NCBI GenBank assembly: GCA_007258455.2
Contig: VDFB02000001.1
Location: 13,625,918-13,689,917, forward strand
Length of the DNA stretch: 64,000 nucleotides
Direction of reading: 5' to 3'
From: Sequoia sempervirens
Taxonomy: Eukaryota > Streptophyta > Pinopsida > Cupressales > Cupressaceae
The position numbers and the translations under genes were made by a program. The notes below the pieces were generated by a model, which was not told the DNA's origin, did not search any database, and saw nothing but the letters and a program-made list of their open reading frames with translations. Positions 33,370 to 44,040 of the stretch are shown here, piece by piece (the stretch's first letter is position 1; every line of letters begins with the position of its first letter).

Positions 33370-34517
33370 ATATTGTTACCTATTAATTTCTTTAAACAAG
33401 AGACATAGAAGATAGGATGAATTTTCAAAGAGAGTGGAAGTTCTAACCTATAAACAACACTTCCTATTCGATGGAGAGCCATATAGGGACCATAAAATTT
33501 GGGTGCCAACTTGATGTTCTTATGTTTCTTAAGGGAAATTTGTTTATAAGGTTGTAACTAAAGAAATACCCAATCTCCCTCTTTAAAAGGCCTCTCACTA
33601 CAATGTTGATCTGCTTGTTGCTTCGTTTGATTTCGAGCCATAAGTAAATTATCCTTATGGATTCAAACCATTTCTTGATGGTGTTGAATATGATCCTCTA
33701 CTGCACAAGCTTTGGAATGAGATTGTAAATAAGTAGTAGATGGTGAGGAGCAGCCATAAAGAACCTAAAATGGAGTCATTTTAGTGGATGTGTGAAATGA
33801 TGTGTTGTACCACCACTCTGCTAGTGGTAGCCATTTGGACCATTGTGTTTGTTTATCAAAGGCTAAACAATGTAAATATCCTTCCAAACATTTATTCACA
33901 ATTTCTATTTGGCCATTTGATTATGGATGATGCTAGTTTTGTCACCCACATTGCAAATAAATTTGTTCAAAATATGCTAGTGAAGAGAGAGTCACAATCA
34001 CTCACTATGATTTTGGGAATTCCATGAAGTTTTTGTACATTTTCCATGAATACCTTTGTCACAATACTAGCATGAAATGGATGAGAGAGTCCATAAAATT
34101 TGCATACTTAGTGAGTCTATCCACAACAACAAAAATTACATCAAGATTATCTGACTTTGGGAACCTTGTAATGAAGTCCATTGATGTTTCCTCCCTAAAA
34201 TTTGCATACTTAGTGAGTCTATCCACAACAACAAAAATTACATCAAGATTATCTGACTTTGGGAACCTTGTAATGAAGTCCATTGATGTTTCCTCCCAAC
34301 ATTGTGTTGGGATGCCTAATTGTTGTAAGAGGCCTAGAGCCTTTATTGTTTCACCTTTATTTCTTTGGCCTATCAAACATTCAGCCACAAATTTCTTTAC
34401 ATCTGCTTTAAGACCTTCCCAAAAGAAATATTTCTTTATATGATGATAGGTTTTCAAAAACCTTGAATGTCCTCCTATTGGTGAATCATGCATTTGAAAT
34501 AATATACTATCTTTTGT
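33370..34517 (-). pseudogene. Element C integrase, C-terminal two thirds, cut by Copia D
   Basis: Reads FQMHDSPIGGHSRFLKTYHH, IKKYFFWEGLKADVKKFVAE, CLIGQRNKGE, then WEETSMDFITRFPKSDNLDV and FVVVDRLTKYANF. This covers the zinc-binding domain and the first catalytic Asp (SMDF). A 102-bp exact in-frame tandem duplication (34095-34298) repeats the SMDF segment. Toward 33400 the C-terminal barrel is readable (KHKNIKLAPKFYGPYMALHR, IHPIFYVSCLKKLIG). The zinc finger has Leu for Cys in CxxCQR (CLIGQR). The protein is interrupted at its N-terminal side by the Copia insertion. Confidence 0.85.
34095..34298 (-). repeat. Exact 102-bp tandem duplication in element C integrase
   Basis: 34095-34196 and 34197-34298 are identical as read. 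The unit is a multiple of three, so it adds 34 residues (EETSMDFITRFPKSDN onward) without a frameshift and doubles the first catalytic Asp motif. Exact identity in a decayed element means the event is recent, or else an assembly artefact. Confidence 0.92.
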
Positions 34518-35095
34518 TGATGTTATAATGGTAGTGGCAGGAGATTCTTTCTCTCAAGCGAATTTAATATTTAAATATTCATTTGATGTCAACCCTTGTG
34601 AAAGAGTGTCTCATTACAAACAACATTTTATATTTTATTTATTTCAAATAAAGGCCAACTTAACAAAGTCGCATGGGAGAAAGAGACGTGATGTTTCAAG
34701 CAGAGGCCGACTTCTTGTGTAAAGTCGTATTGCTTGGGAGAAGACATTTCATTTTGTATATATAGGACCGCTGCTCTCTCTCTCTCAGATTATTCATTCA
34801 TCTAGTGTCAAGTGCGTATAATTCTGAAAGGAGTTCAATATCACAGCAGGTCAATATATTGTTCTTCAAGGAGTTCGATATACTTCATTTGGTTGTATTC
34901 TTGCATCAAGAGTTGTGTTATTATCTCTACATCAGATCGGCCTTGTGATTGGCCTCATTGTAAAGCATATTGCTGCTATTCTATTTTATATATAGGTGAT
35001 ATATTGTTGCTGGGTTTTTCTCCCTCAAGAAGGAGGTTTTCTCAGTGTTCTATTGCATTTATTTGTCTTATTTCTACTTAATTTAAATCTGGTCA
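34518..35095 (+). repeat. Element D 5' LTR
   Basis: 578 bp, starting TGATGTTATAATGG and ending CTGGTCA. A TATATATAGG promoter box at about 34757-34766 is followed by a (CT)n run at the likely transcription start. Confidence 0.88.
34757..34766 (+). promoter_or_regulatory. TATA box of element D LTR
   Basis: TGTATATATAGG, conserved in the 3' LTR at about 40034-40043, about 15 bases before a CT-repeat initiator-like region. Confidence 0.5.
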
Positions 35096-35106
35096 TAAAA
35101 CTAACA

Positions 35107-35118
35107 TGGTATCATAGC
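35107..35118 (+). other. Primer binding site of element D
   Basis: TGGTATCATAGC, one substitution from the iMet-complementary TGGTATCAGAGC, 11 bases after the LTR end. Confidence 0.8.
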
Positions 35119-35208
35119 GGGTTTAAGCAAGATCGTGATTAGATTTGTGTAAGCAGCAAAATCTTCATCTCTTCTTCTTATCCAAGGGAGTCTATCTTAA
35201 CTACGAAA

Positions 35209-36000
35209 ATGGCGAACGGACTCAAGGTTGAAGATAGACTTGATGGTGCATCTAACTTCACCTCTTGGAAGTTTAGAGTTCTTATTGCATTGGAAGAAAA
35301 TGATATTCTCAAGTTCATGGAAAGCGAGGTACCTGAAACTTCTGATGAGATTCAGAAGACACAATGGAGGAAGAATGGCACAAAGGCCAAGAAGATATTG
35401 ATTGATTATGTGAAGGATCACCTTGTGCCTATTATCTCCAAGTTGAAGACAGCTAGAGAGATGTTCAAGACCTTGGAGGGATTATATGAGATCAATAACA
35501 CCAGTAGAGCTCTTGCTTTAAGGCAATAGCTTCATCACATCAAGATGGTGAAAGGAGATTCAGTCATCTCCTTCTTTATGAAGATCACTAAGTTGAAGGA
35601 TCAACTTTATGCCATTGGAGACATAATTGAAGATAGAGACTTAGTCATGTTGGCACTTAACGGTCTTCCTCAATCTTGGGAGCCTTTTATCCAAGGTATC
35701 AATGGAAGATCTAAGCTACCAAAGTTTGATCGCCTTAGGGCAGATTGCATTCAAGAAGAATCTAGGTTGGCAGCAAGAGGTAATGGTTGAAGCTCTCACA
35801 ATGAAGACAGTCATGTTCTTGCTGCTCAAACTTCAAAGAGGAAAGGAAGAGAAGGGAGAAAAGGTAACTTCAAGAGGAATAGAGACAAGAAATCGAATGT
35901 TGCTCCTGAATCAAAGAAGAAGAAGGATCTCTCTCATATACAGTGCTTCAAATGTGACAAGTATGGCCACTATGCTAGAGATTGTGCAACAAGACCAAAG
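35209..36000 (+). pseudogene. gag: Element D gag (two stops)
   Basis: Starts MANGLKVEDRLDGASNFTSW, the usual opening of plant Copia Gag (UBN2/retrotransposon-gag type). Blocks EMFKTLEGLYE, LALRQ, FMKITKLKDQLYAIGD and LALNGLPQSWEPFIQG follow. A TAG at 35527 and a TGA at 35788 interrupt one otherwise continuous frame. The CCHC knuckle C-FK-C-DKYG-H-YARD-C lies at 35944-35985. Packages element RNA into virus-like particles when intact. Confidence 0.88.
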
Positions 36001-37690
36001 CAACATGCTTCTACTGCAGATGTGGATGATGTCTCTCCTCAGAAGGATTCAAGAGATAACTCAAGTGGATTTCTATTTATCTCTACCCTATCAAGCAATG
36101 TTCCAACCAATAGTAGCACATGGTTGATTGATAGTGGCGCTTCTTGACACATTACAAGATATAGAGAGCATCTTTCAGATTTGGTGGAGAGAGAAACCAG
36201 CATTCAAGTAATAATTGGAGATGATGTTTGCTCTTCAGTGAAAGGTGTTGGAGCCACCTCTCTTCACCCATCCCTCTTCATTTGAGTGATGTCTTGTTCG
36301 TACCAGGTATCAAAAGGAACCTTGTATCAATTTCAGCTTTGGAGGACAAAGGATATCAAGTTGCATTTTTTGAGGGAAAAGTTCTTGTTTGGTCGAAGAA
36401 CTCTAGCATCAAGACAGCCCGAGTGATTGGAGTTTGGCAAGAGAGTCTATATAGACTTTCCATTCGTCCAATTCAAGCATTGTTGCATGATTCCACCAGT
36501 TCAAGCAAGCTTTGGCATAGGAGGCTTGCTCACCTTCACTTCAGAGCTCTTCCATCCATGGAGAAGATGGTTACGGGCTTTTCGAAACTCAGTCAAGAGC
36601 ATGATGGTACTTGCAAAGGATGCGCAATGGGTAAGAATACTAAGGGTCCATTTTATAGTAGTGAAAGTAGATCAAAATGTATTCTAGATCTTGTTCATTC
36701 TGATTTGTGTGGTCCAATGTCTGTTGCATCCTTGAGTGGTTTTTGGTATTATGTAATTTTCATTGATGACTACTCTAGAAAGACTGGATTTATTCTTTGA
36801 AGTCTAAGGAATTTGAAGAAGTACTTGAGAAATTCAAAGAATTTAAGGCTCAAGTTGAAAATTTGTCTAGAAAGAGGATCAAGGTCCTTAGATCTAATAA
36901 CGGAGGAGAAGACACTTCTGGAGGCTTCCGTAATTTCTGCATTGAGGCAAGGATTAAAAGGGAGTTTTGTGTTCCTTACAATCCTTAGCAAAACGGAGTT
37001 GCAAAAAGGAAGAATAGGTCCATAGTTGAGGCAGCCAAAGCTATGATCCATGATCAAGACTTACAAACCTTCCTTTGGGTAGAAGCATCCAGAACTACAG
37101 TGTATGTTCAGAATCGGAGCCCTCATTGTATTTTGGAAAATATGACTCCTGAAGAAGCCTTCACAGGTGTGAAGCCCGAGGTTAGTCACTTGAGAATCTT
37201 TGGTTGTCCTGTTTATATTCATGTGCCTAAAGATAAGAGATCTAAGTTAGAACCATCTGGCAAGAAAGGAATATTTGTGTGTTACAGTGAATCTTCAAAA
37301 GCCTACAGGATTTACATTCCAGGATAGAAACAGATAGAGATCAACAGGGATGTCTCTTTTGAAGAAGATGTTGCATTCAAAAGATCTAAAGGTTCATACA
37401 TGGAGATAGATAATGAAGACCAGGAGACTCCTCAGGACATGGACATTGATCATACTCCTGAGATTCAGAGGGAGTCTACTGAACCAAAAGAGGATATTGA
37501 TCCAATTGAGCCTTTGGAACCAACTGATGGGCCAAGAGATATTGTCATAGGTCGAAAGAGACCTCTATGGGCTAGGCAAACTATGCAAGAGGCAGAAAAG
37601 TTTGCAACTCCTAGAGGCACATTCAGAGAAAGCAAAAGACCACAGAAGTTTCCAGGCTATGTAGCATTAATGAGTCATATCATTGAGTCT
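36001..37690 (+). pseudogene. Element D protease and integrase (broken, catalytic residues lost)
   Basis: Protease WLIDSGAS keeps the DSG motif, then TGA replaces Trp (36145). After a frameshift near 36270, LFVPGIKRNLVSISALEDKG and the GAG-pre-integrase LWHRRLAHLHFRALPSM are readable. The integrase zinc region is CKGCAMGK, and the core starts LVHSDLCGPM with the first Asp and FIDDYSRKT. The second block reads LRSNNGGED where Copia has LRSDNGGE, and the third reads GVAKRKNR where Copia has GVAERKNR, so two of three catalytic acids are replaced (Asp to Asn, Glu to Lys). A TAG at 36986 replaces Gln before QNGV. Confidence 0.87.
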
Positions 37691-39245
37691 AAGCCTTCTA
37701 GTGTTGAGGAAGCATCAAGTCAGCAAGTATGGAGTGATGCTATGGCTAAAGAATATCAATCTATTATCAAGAATGATGTTTGGGATATTGTACCAAGACC
37801 TAAAGGGAAATCAGTTGTATCTTCTAAATAGATTTTCAAGATCAAGCATGCAGCTGATGGAAGTATTGAGAAATACAAAGCTAGATTTGTGGCTAGAGTA
37901 TTCTCTTAGAAAGAGGGAATAGATTATGAAGAAACTTTTGCTCCAGTTGCTCATTATACATCCATCAAGACTATCATTGCTATTGCAGCAACTAAGGGAT
38001 GGAAGCTACATCAAATGGACATGAAGACAACATTCCTTAATGGTGTAATTGAAGAAGTATACATTGAGCAACCCGATGGCTTTGTGATTCATGGGAAGGA
38101 GTCTCATGTTTGTAGATTGAAAAAGGCTTTGTATTGCCTTAAGCAGGCTCCTTGTGCTTGGTATGAGAGGATTGATCGATACTTGATGAGCTTGGGCTTC
38201 TCCAAGAATGATGTTGATTCAAATCTTTACTTCAAGGTAGTTGATGGTGAGGCTTTAATCTTGGTTGTTTATGTTGATGATCTATTTCTTACTGGAGCAG
38301 AATATCTCATTGTCAAATGCAAGGAGTTAGCTTCTAAATTTGAGATGAAGGATCTAGGTTTTATGCATTACTTTCTAGGATTGGAAGTGTGTCAGAGACC
38401 CAATGAGATTATTCTAAGTCAAGGAAAATATACCATAGACATCTTGAAGAGATTTGGGATGATGGATTGCAAATCTATGTCTACACCAATGGAAACAAAC
38501 TTGAAGTTAAGTGAGTTTGCAGCTAGTTCAAATCTGGTAGACCCTACCATGTACAGACAGTTGATTGGATCATTGATGTATCTAGTCAATACTAGACCCA
38601 ACATTTGCTATGCAGTGAGTGCCCTTAGTCAGTTCATGTGTGAACCAAGGCAAATTCATCTAGTTGCAGCTAAGCATATCTTGAGATACTTGCGTGGCAT
38701 AGTTGGATATGGCTTGAGATATACTTCCAGTGTAGACCTAAAGTTGCAAGGCTATTCTGATTTCTGATTGGGCAGGGAGTGTAGCTGATCGGAAGAGCAC
38801 GTCTGGATGTTGCTTTCGCTTGGGGTCTGCGATGATTTCTTGGTGTAGCAGGAAGCAATCTTCAGTAGCACTAAGCACTGCAAAGGTCGAATATATTGCA
38901 GCATGTGTAGCAGCTCAAGAAACAGTGTGGCTTCAGAAGCTCCTTGCAAGATTACTTGGGCAATCATTGGAGCCAATTGTTATTCATTGTGACAATCAAA
39001 GTTGTGTGAAGCTATCTGTCAATCCAGTGTTTCATGACAGAACAAAACATGTTGAGATCAAATACCATTACATCTGAGATATGGTACTGAGGAAAGCTAT
39101 TCAGTTGAGATATATTTGCACTGATGATCAAACGACTGATATTCTCACCAAACCTCTCTCCAGAGTGAAGTTTGTGCAATTTCGAGACAAGCTTGAAGTT
39201 GTGGAGAATGAAACCCTTGCTGAGAGGGAGACTCAGCATCAGTGA
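37691..39245 (+). pseudogene. Element D reverse transcriptase and RNase H (broken)
   Basis: RT motifs in order: VWDIVPRPKGKSVVSSK, KYKARFVAR, GIDYEETFAPVAHYTSIKTI, LHQMDMKTTFLNG, EEVYIEQPDGF, KKALYCLKQAPCAWYERID, the catalytic YVDD at 38270-38281, FEMKDLGFMHYFLGLEV and STPMETNLKLS. RNase H includes GYSD then, after a short duplication/shift at 38755-38766, DWAGS..KSTSGCCF, ALSTAKVEYIAA, and LRYICTDDQTTDILTKPLSRV, ending TGA at 39243. In-frame stops at 37829 (TAG for Trp), 37909 (TAG for Gln) and 39076 (TGA). The 38015-38767 stretch is fully open. Confidence 0.9.
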
Positions 39246-39259
39246 TCTTTTGTGATTTG

Positions 39260-39784
39260 CTATTATGCATCTTTCTCTATGATAGAGAAGTCTAAGGTGA
39301 AAGCCCTTGTTAATGCATTTTTCTCTGAGACGGAGAAATTTGAGGTGAAAGCTCTTATCCATCTCTAAGACGGAGATGCGGTTTTTTCCACCCTCTGGGA
39401 GTAGCCATGGTGGATGTCATGTTGAGAGACTCCATGACAACATCACATTGAGAGACTCTGTGATGATTCCCTTGTACTTGTGTTTATCCACCCTCTGGGA
39501 GTAGCCATGGTGGACGTCATGTTGAGAGACTCCATGACGACATCACATTGAGTGACTCCGTGATGGGCACTTGTGCACATGTTCCTTTCCACACATGAGA
39601 GAGAAGCCATGGTGGACGTCATGTTGAGTGACTCCGTGACAATATCATGTTGAGTGACTCCATGACAATATCACGTTGAGTGACTCCGTGATGAGCTCTT
39701 TTTTCCACTAATGGGTGTAGCCATTGTGGGTGTCATGTTGAGAGACTCCATGACATGGATATCTAGAAAGATATCTCCCTAGCT
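39260..39784 (+). repeat. Stem-loop array in element D 3' untranslated region
   Basis: Eight 23-base units with constant core TTGAG(A/T)GACTC and six-base flanking arms: 39416-39438, 39442-39464, 39516-39538, 39542-39564, 39618-39640, 39644-39666, 39670-39692 and 39732-39754. Arms come in complementary pairs GTCATG/CATGAC, ATCACA/TGTGAT and ATCACG/CGTGAT, with a few single mismatches or wobbles. The inner GAGT-G-ACTC can also pair. Three other small hairpins precede them: TCTCTA-TGA-TAGAGA (39274-39288), TTTCTC..GAGAAA (39320-39338) and CATCTC..GAGATG (39360-39378). Units sit in larger tandem repeats carrying AGCCATGGTGGA. Function unknown. Confidence 0.88.
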
Positions 39785-39793
39785 AAGAGGGAG
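39785..39793 (+). other. Polypurine tract of element D
   Basis: AAGAGGGAG, three bases before the 3' LTR. Confidence 0.8.
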
Positions 39794-39796
39794 TAT

Positions 39797-40373
39797 TGAT
39801 GTTATAATGGTAGCGGCGGGAGATTCTTTCTCTCAAGCAAATTTAATATTTAAATATTCATTTGATGCCGACCCTTGTGAAAGGGTGTCTCATTACAAAC
39901 ATTTTATATTTTATTTATTTCAAATAAAGGCCAACTTAACAAAGTCGCATGGGAGAAAGAGACGTGATGTTTCAAGCAAAGGCCGACTTCTTGTGTAAAG
40001 TCGTATTGCTTGGGAGAAGACATTTCATTTTGTATATATAGGAGTGCTGCTCTCTCTCTCTCTCAGATTATTTATTCATCTAGTGTCAATTGCGTATAAT
40101 TTTGAAAGGAGATCGATATCACAGCAGGTCAATATATTGTTCTTCAAGGAGTTCGATATACTTCATTTGGTTGTATTCTTGCATCAAGAGTGGTGCTATT
40201 ATCTCTACATCAGATCGGCCTTGTGATTGGCCTCATTGTAAAGCATATTGCTGCTAATCTATTCAATATATAGGTGATATATTGTTGCTGGGTTTTTCTC
40301 CCTCAAGAAGGAGGGTTTTCCCAGTGTTCTATTGCATTTATTTGTCTTATTTCTGCTTAATTTAAATCTGGTA
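39797..40373 (+). repeat. Element D 3' LTR
   Basis: 577 bp, collinear with 34518-35095. Differences by eye are about two dozen substitutions plus small indels (for example a 3-base deletion near 39900). Confidence 0.88.
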
Positions 40374-40586
40374 CTTATCAAAAGAAGATGGATCGTGTTG
40401 AAGTTTTCGAATGAGATTCTTTATTTGAGGATCATGTTGCCACTGTGCAACTTCTAACCATTTAAGTTGTAATAAAGAAATGGCACAAAAATTTGCTTCC
40501 TCTACTTGTCAAGAAAGAGCATCAATTGCAATATTTTCCTTAACCCATTTTTGCTGCTCTTCTAAAGATAATTGTTGCTCCAAAAA
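40374..40586 (-). pseudogene. Element C RNase H/integrase linker
   Basis: The minus strand reads EEQQKWVKENIAIDALS, stop, QVEEANFCAISLLQLKWLEV and LIRKLQHDPSSFDK. This is the segment between RNase H and integrase in chromoviruses. About 15 residues normally present between QQKWV and ENV..ADALS are deleted. It continues left at 34517 beyond Copia D and right at 41911 beyond the solo LTR. Confidence 0.78.
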
Positions 40587-41910
40587 TGATGCAAAGCAGG
40601 GAGGCAAACTGAAAACAAACACAATTCAAACTGTTTTGAACACTCCTTCAATCACCAAAACCCTATCTTGGCACATTTCCTCAATTGCTTCCAACTCTTC
40701 TTGTAGCCATGCAAACAGTGTTTTCTAAGCACAACTCTCAGAATACCCCTCAAACCCAGAAACTAAAAGATGTTTCAGACACCCTTTAAGCCTTTTCTAA
40801 ACATACCTCAAAATCTCATATGGTTCTTTTGGAACATATTCTCCAAACTATTGCTGCTACGCTGCCCCTAGACCCCAAATAGGTCACTTTTTCAAAGCAA
40901 CACCCCTCCAAACTCTCTTCCAAACTTAAAACTCCATAGCATGACCCCTAATAGGCTACAAAAACACAAAATCAACAACTTTTAACCAGAGAAATGCTTA
41001 CAAAGCCATCTTAACACAAAACCCTCATTAAGACTAGTTTTGGGAGGGTTTATTGAAACTATACATTCCCAGCCTTTTTGCACCTTATCAATGCATCAAA
41101 CACACCCCAATATATCTGTACATGCTCACTAAATCATCTTTCAACCTTCTACATTGTATTTTGATCAAACTCCAACTTATAACCATCAACTTTGAACCAA
41201 AAACTCATAAAATCACAACTAGGGCAGCATCTTATTCGACCAAAACCCTCACCCCTACCCTTGAAACCACTATCAACATCTAAAACTATCCTAAGGCACC
41301 CATTCCACCAAGTTATAAACAAATCCAATGGTGGAATGGGTGATTTTTACATTTTGTTTACTCTCAAACCCTTACAACAGGGTTTTCTGGAAAATTTCAG
41401 AAAAATGCTTGTAATTCACACAAATCTCAATGGAAACCAATGCAACAAATTGCAAATGATCAAGGATTCAACACTCCATCTATCGCAATCACAAAACTAA
41501 GCAATCACAGGCTGTACAAGGCCATTCTAATAACTGTAGTAGCAGATTTCTTATGAAAATGCAGGGAAATCAGTATTCTTTATTGCATCAAACCTCCAAA
41601 ATCACATCAACAACCTTTACTTCGAGTTTTCAAGCATATTTAAACTTGTCACACCAAAAACAAACCAACTTAACTGAATTTTGAACCACCCAACCGTTGG
41701 ACTTCCCTAATTTGCATTTTTGCAACTTTTACAATATTGCATTTTTGCACATTTGAGAATATTGACACTTTTTGCAAAATAAACCCTCTATGACCCTAAT
41801 TACATTCTAAATGGTCTATTATGACCTTATTTTGCATGACCTTAGACTTACACATCAAAATCCTACCAAAAGACCTTATTTACAAAATGCGCTAACATGG
41901 TGCCCCTTCA
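40587..41910 (-). mobile_element. Solo LTR nested in element C RNase H
   Basis: 1324 bp, TG at 40587 and CA at 41910 on the plus strand; on the minus strand it opens TGAAGGGGCACCATG. It splits the RNase H DHDSLK-FLEQ region and is flanked on both sides by CCAAAAA (40580-40586, 41911-41917). No internal region is left, so it is the product of LTR-LTR recombination. It carries a CCATTCCACC/GTGGAATGG inverted pair like the LTR of element B, suggesting a Gypsy of similar type. Confidence 0.72.
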
Positions 41911-42840
41911 CCAAAAAACCATTTGTCTCTCATGATCTACCTTGACTTTGAAATGCGTTCGCATTGAATATTGACACCATTGTTTAATTGTATGGATAAT
42001 GGCTAACATTCCTTTCTCATATGTTGGCTTTATCAAGTTTTTGCCTTTGAGTTGTCAACTCTCAAATGCTACGGAATGCCCTTCTTGCATTAATATTGCC
42101 CCAATACCATGTCTAGAGGTACCATATTCTACCACAAGTGTCTTAGAAAAGTCTGGAGTAGCTAGCATAGGAGTTGAAGTGAAATTCTTTTAGTTGTTGG
42201 AAGGGTTGGGTGGCTACCTCTGACCATGAAAAGGAATCCTTCTTTAATAATGTTGTTTAGGGTGTTGCAATACGACCATAGTTACAAACAAATCTTCTAT
42301 AGTATCATGTTAAACCCAAAAAAATCCTCTCAAACCTTTGATATTCTTGGGTTTTGGCCACTCTTTTAATGCTGTAATCTTCTTGGAGTCCACCTTAACA
42401 CCTTCATGTGACACCACATGTCCCAAGTATTCTAATTCTTTCACCCCAAGGACACATTTGGACTGCTTGGCACAAAATTGATTATCTTTCAATAGGTCTG
42501 TAATATCTTCTCTACATGTTGTAAATGTTGTTCCCATGATTTACTATACATAAGGACGTCATCAAAGAATACCAACACAAATTTTCAAAGAAATGATTGG
42601 ATCATTGAATTCATCAAGCTATGAAAAATTGATGGAGCATTAGTGAGACCAAATGGCATTATTGATAATTCATAATGTCCCTCATGTGTTTTAAAGGCAA
42701 TTTAATGTATATCCTCTTCCTTTATATGAACTCGATGATAACCTGAACACAAACCTAACTTAGTAAAGAAAGTTGCCCCATTTAATTCATCTAATACGAC
42801 CCTTTCCCTACAACTATTAACATTGTCACCAAATACTCCC
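41911..42840 (-). pseudogene. Element C reverse transcriptase and RNase H, N-terminal remnant
   Basis: The minus strand reads [58 protein letters not shown] (catalytic FFDD), then VVSHEGVKVDSKKITALKEWPK, MLATPDFSKTLVVEYGTSRH and PTYEKGMLAIIHTIKQW. RNase H's first catalytic Asp is changed: VVEYGTS where CDAS is usual. Frame breaks lie near 42300, 42450 and 42580. The RT fingers upstream of DELNG are not recognisable. Confidence 0.8.
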
Positions 42841-42987
42841 AATATGAACTATTTGCCACATTAAAAGGAAAGTTATAATATCGAAAAATTATGCATGCCT
42901 TAGCTGCTTCCTTTTCCACCTTCTTGTTCCACCTATACCTTTTGGTGAAGGTTGTTCTCCAATTATGTTTATAGACACAAAAAACCT

Positions 42988-43398
42988 TTATGATTGGGCT
43001 CTACTCAAGCTAGATGAGGTGGATGTGCCATTTATGCATGGATCGTAACTAGAGCCCACAATGCCTATTGTATCTACCTTAATTGTCGCTAGAAAATTGA
43101 GAGCAACGGCTACTTCTATGGTTGCTTGTATCTCTAATATCTTCCCATCTAATAATGCAAAAAGAGCTCTCATCTCTAGTTTCACCTCTTTTGTGGCACT
43201 TGGATGTATCTTGGCATTGCAATTAGGAATGCTTGCAAAATAGTATTTGAGGCGATTGATGCTTCCATTAAGCTTCTTTGTGCACCAAGTACAAATCATA
43301 GGCCCCCCTACCAATCCTATTACGACATGTCTCAGAGCAAAATCACAACTTCTAGAGGGTTTACTTCCAAGTGGATGGCAACCACTTGCTAAGTCCAA
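42988..43398 (-). pseudogene. hAT transposase N-terminal fragment (BED finger, degraded)
   Basis: A 136-codon open frame whose middle reads ICTWCTKKLNGSINRLKYYF, ASIPNCNAKIHPSATKEVKL and EMRALF. This is the BED finger plus following helix of plant hAT/DUF659 proteins (CxxC..GSITRLKxHL..C). The metal-binding His (now Tyr in KYYF) and the last Cys are gone, so the finger is dead. No catalytic core follows. It belongs to a different hAT lineage from the element at 28996. Confidence 0.65.
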
Positions 43399-43429
43399 AC
43401 CCGATGTAGAGTTGCATGCAATTTTATAT

Positions 43430-44040
43430 TAACCTACAACATTAATAAAAACAAAAAAGTAACATTTAAAAAAAATACAACAATTTATTTTGTTTAGTTA
43501 TGTAAAATTTAAATGCATTTGAAAAATTGAAAAATAATATGGTAATTGAATAATAATCAAATCAATGAATTTGGCAAAAATAACATATTTTTACTCTAAA
43601 ATGTAAACTTGTGTAATTGTAAATAGGCAAAAAAAAAATTACAAAAATTGAACTCAATGCAATAATATTTGTAAATTTTACATGCTATAAAAGATTTAAG
43701 ATGCCAAAAAATTAGAAATATTTTATATGCTTAAAAGAACAGAAAAAAGAAGGAACTAATCTATAAATCTGAAATTCAAGAAAATCGTTCTTTAAATTCC
43801 TTAAAAAGATCCTTGCAATTTTCTCTACAATGTTGTAATGGTAGTGTGTGTGTCTAATGTGAGCAAATGTGATTTATAAAGCTACACAAATGCATTTTTT
43901 GAGTGTCTAATCTGTGTTTATGGCACATACAATGCACAAGACAAGTTGAAGATTTGAACTCACCAACTACTCACGGAGAATTTGAAAAAACTTGCTGAAA
44001 AATCTTTGCAAGTAAACCCTAACAAAACTCAACAAAGCAA
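43430..44040 (+). other. No gene seen; very AT-rich
   Basis: No coding block on either strand; A-rich runs at 43440-43720. Confidence 0.5.

Larger units (their letters stand above)
34518..40373 (+). mobile_element. Element D: Copia LTR retrotransposon nested in element C
   Basis: 5856 bp with LTRs 34518-35095 and 39797-40373, an iMet-type primer site, gag with CCHC knuckle, protease, integrase, RT and RNase H in Copia order (integrase before RT), and a stem-loop array before the polypurine tract. The LTRs differ at roughly 4 percent of positions by eye. Candidate target duplication: CTTTT (34511-34515) against CTTAT (40374-40378), which would place the true end a base or two outside my LTR start; not secure. 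Multiple stops and shifts; integrase catalytic residues are changed. Confidence 0.92.
27035..42840 (-). mobile_element. Element C: minus-strand chromodomain Gypsy element with three nested insertions
   Basis: A chromovirus read right to left: RT/RNase H (42840-41911), solo-LTR insertion (41910-40587), RNase H/integrase linker (40586-40374), Copia insertion (40373-34518), integrase (34517-33370), chromodomain (33365-33165), polypurine tract, then LTR (33141-27035) interrupted by the hAT element. The right end, with gag, protease and 5' LTR, is missing: pol fades at about 42840, next to a hAT fragment. Roughly 4.6 kb belongs to C itself. Confidence 0.85.

Noticed and set aside
39361..39760. A CRISPR-like repeat-spacer array
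   Set aside because: Plant nuclear DNA, units within a Copia 3' UTR, spacers are themselves repeats, and no cas genes.
34518..40373. A clear 5-bp target duplication for Copia D
   Set aside because: Only CTTTT against CTTAT can be proposed and the LTR borders are off by one or two bases. I treat it as unresolved.
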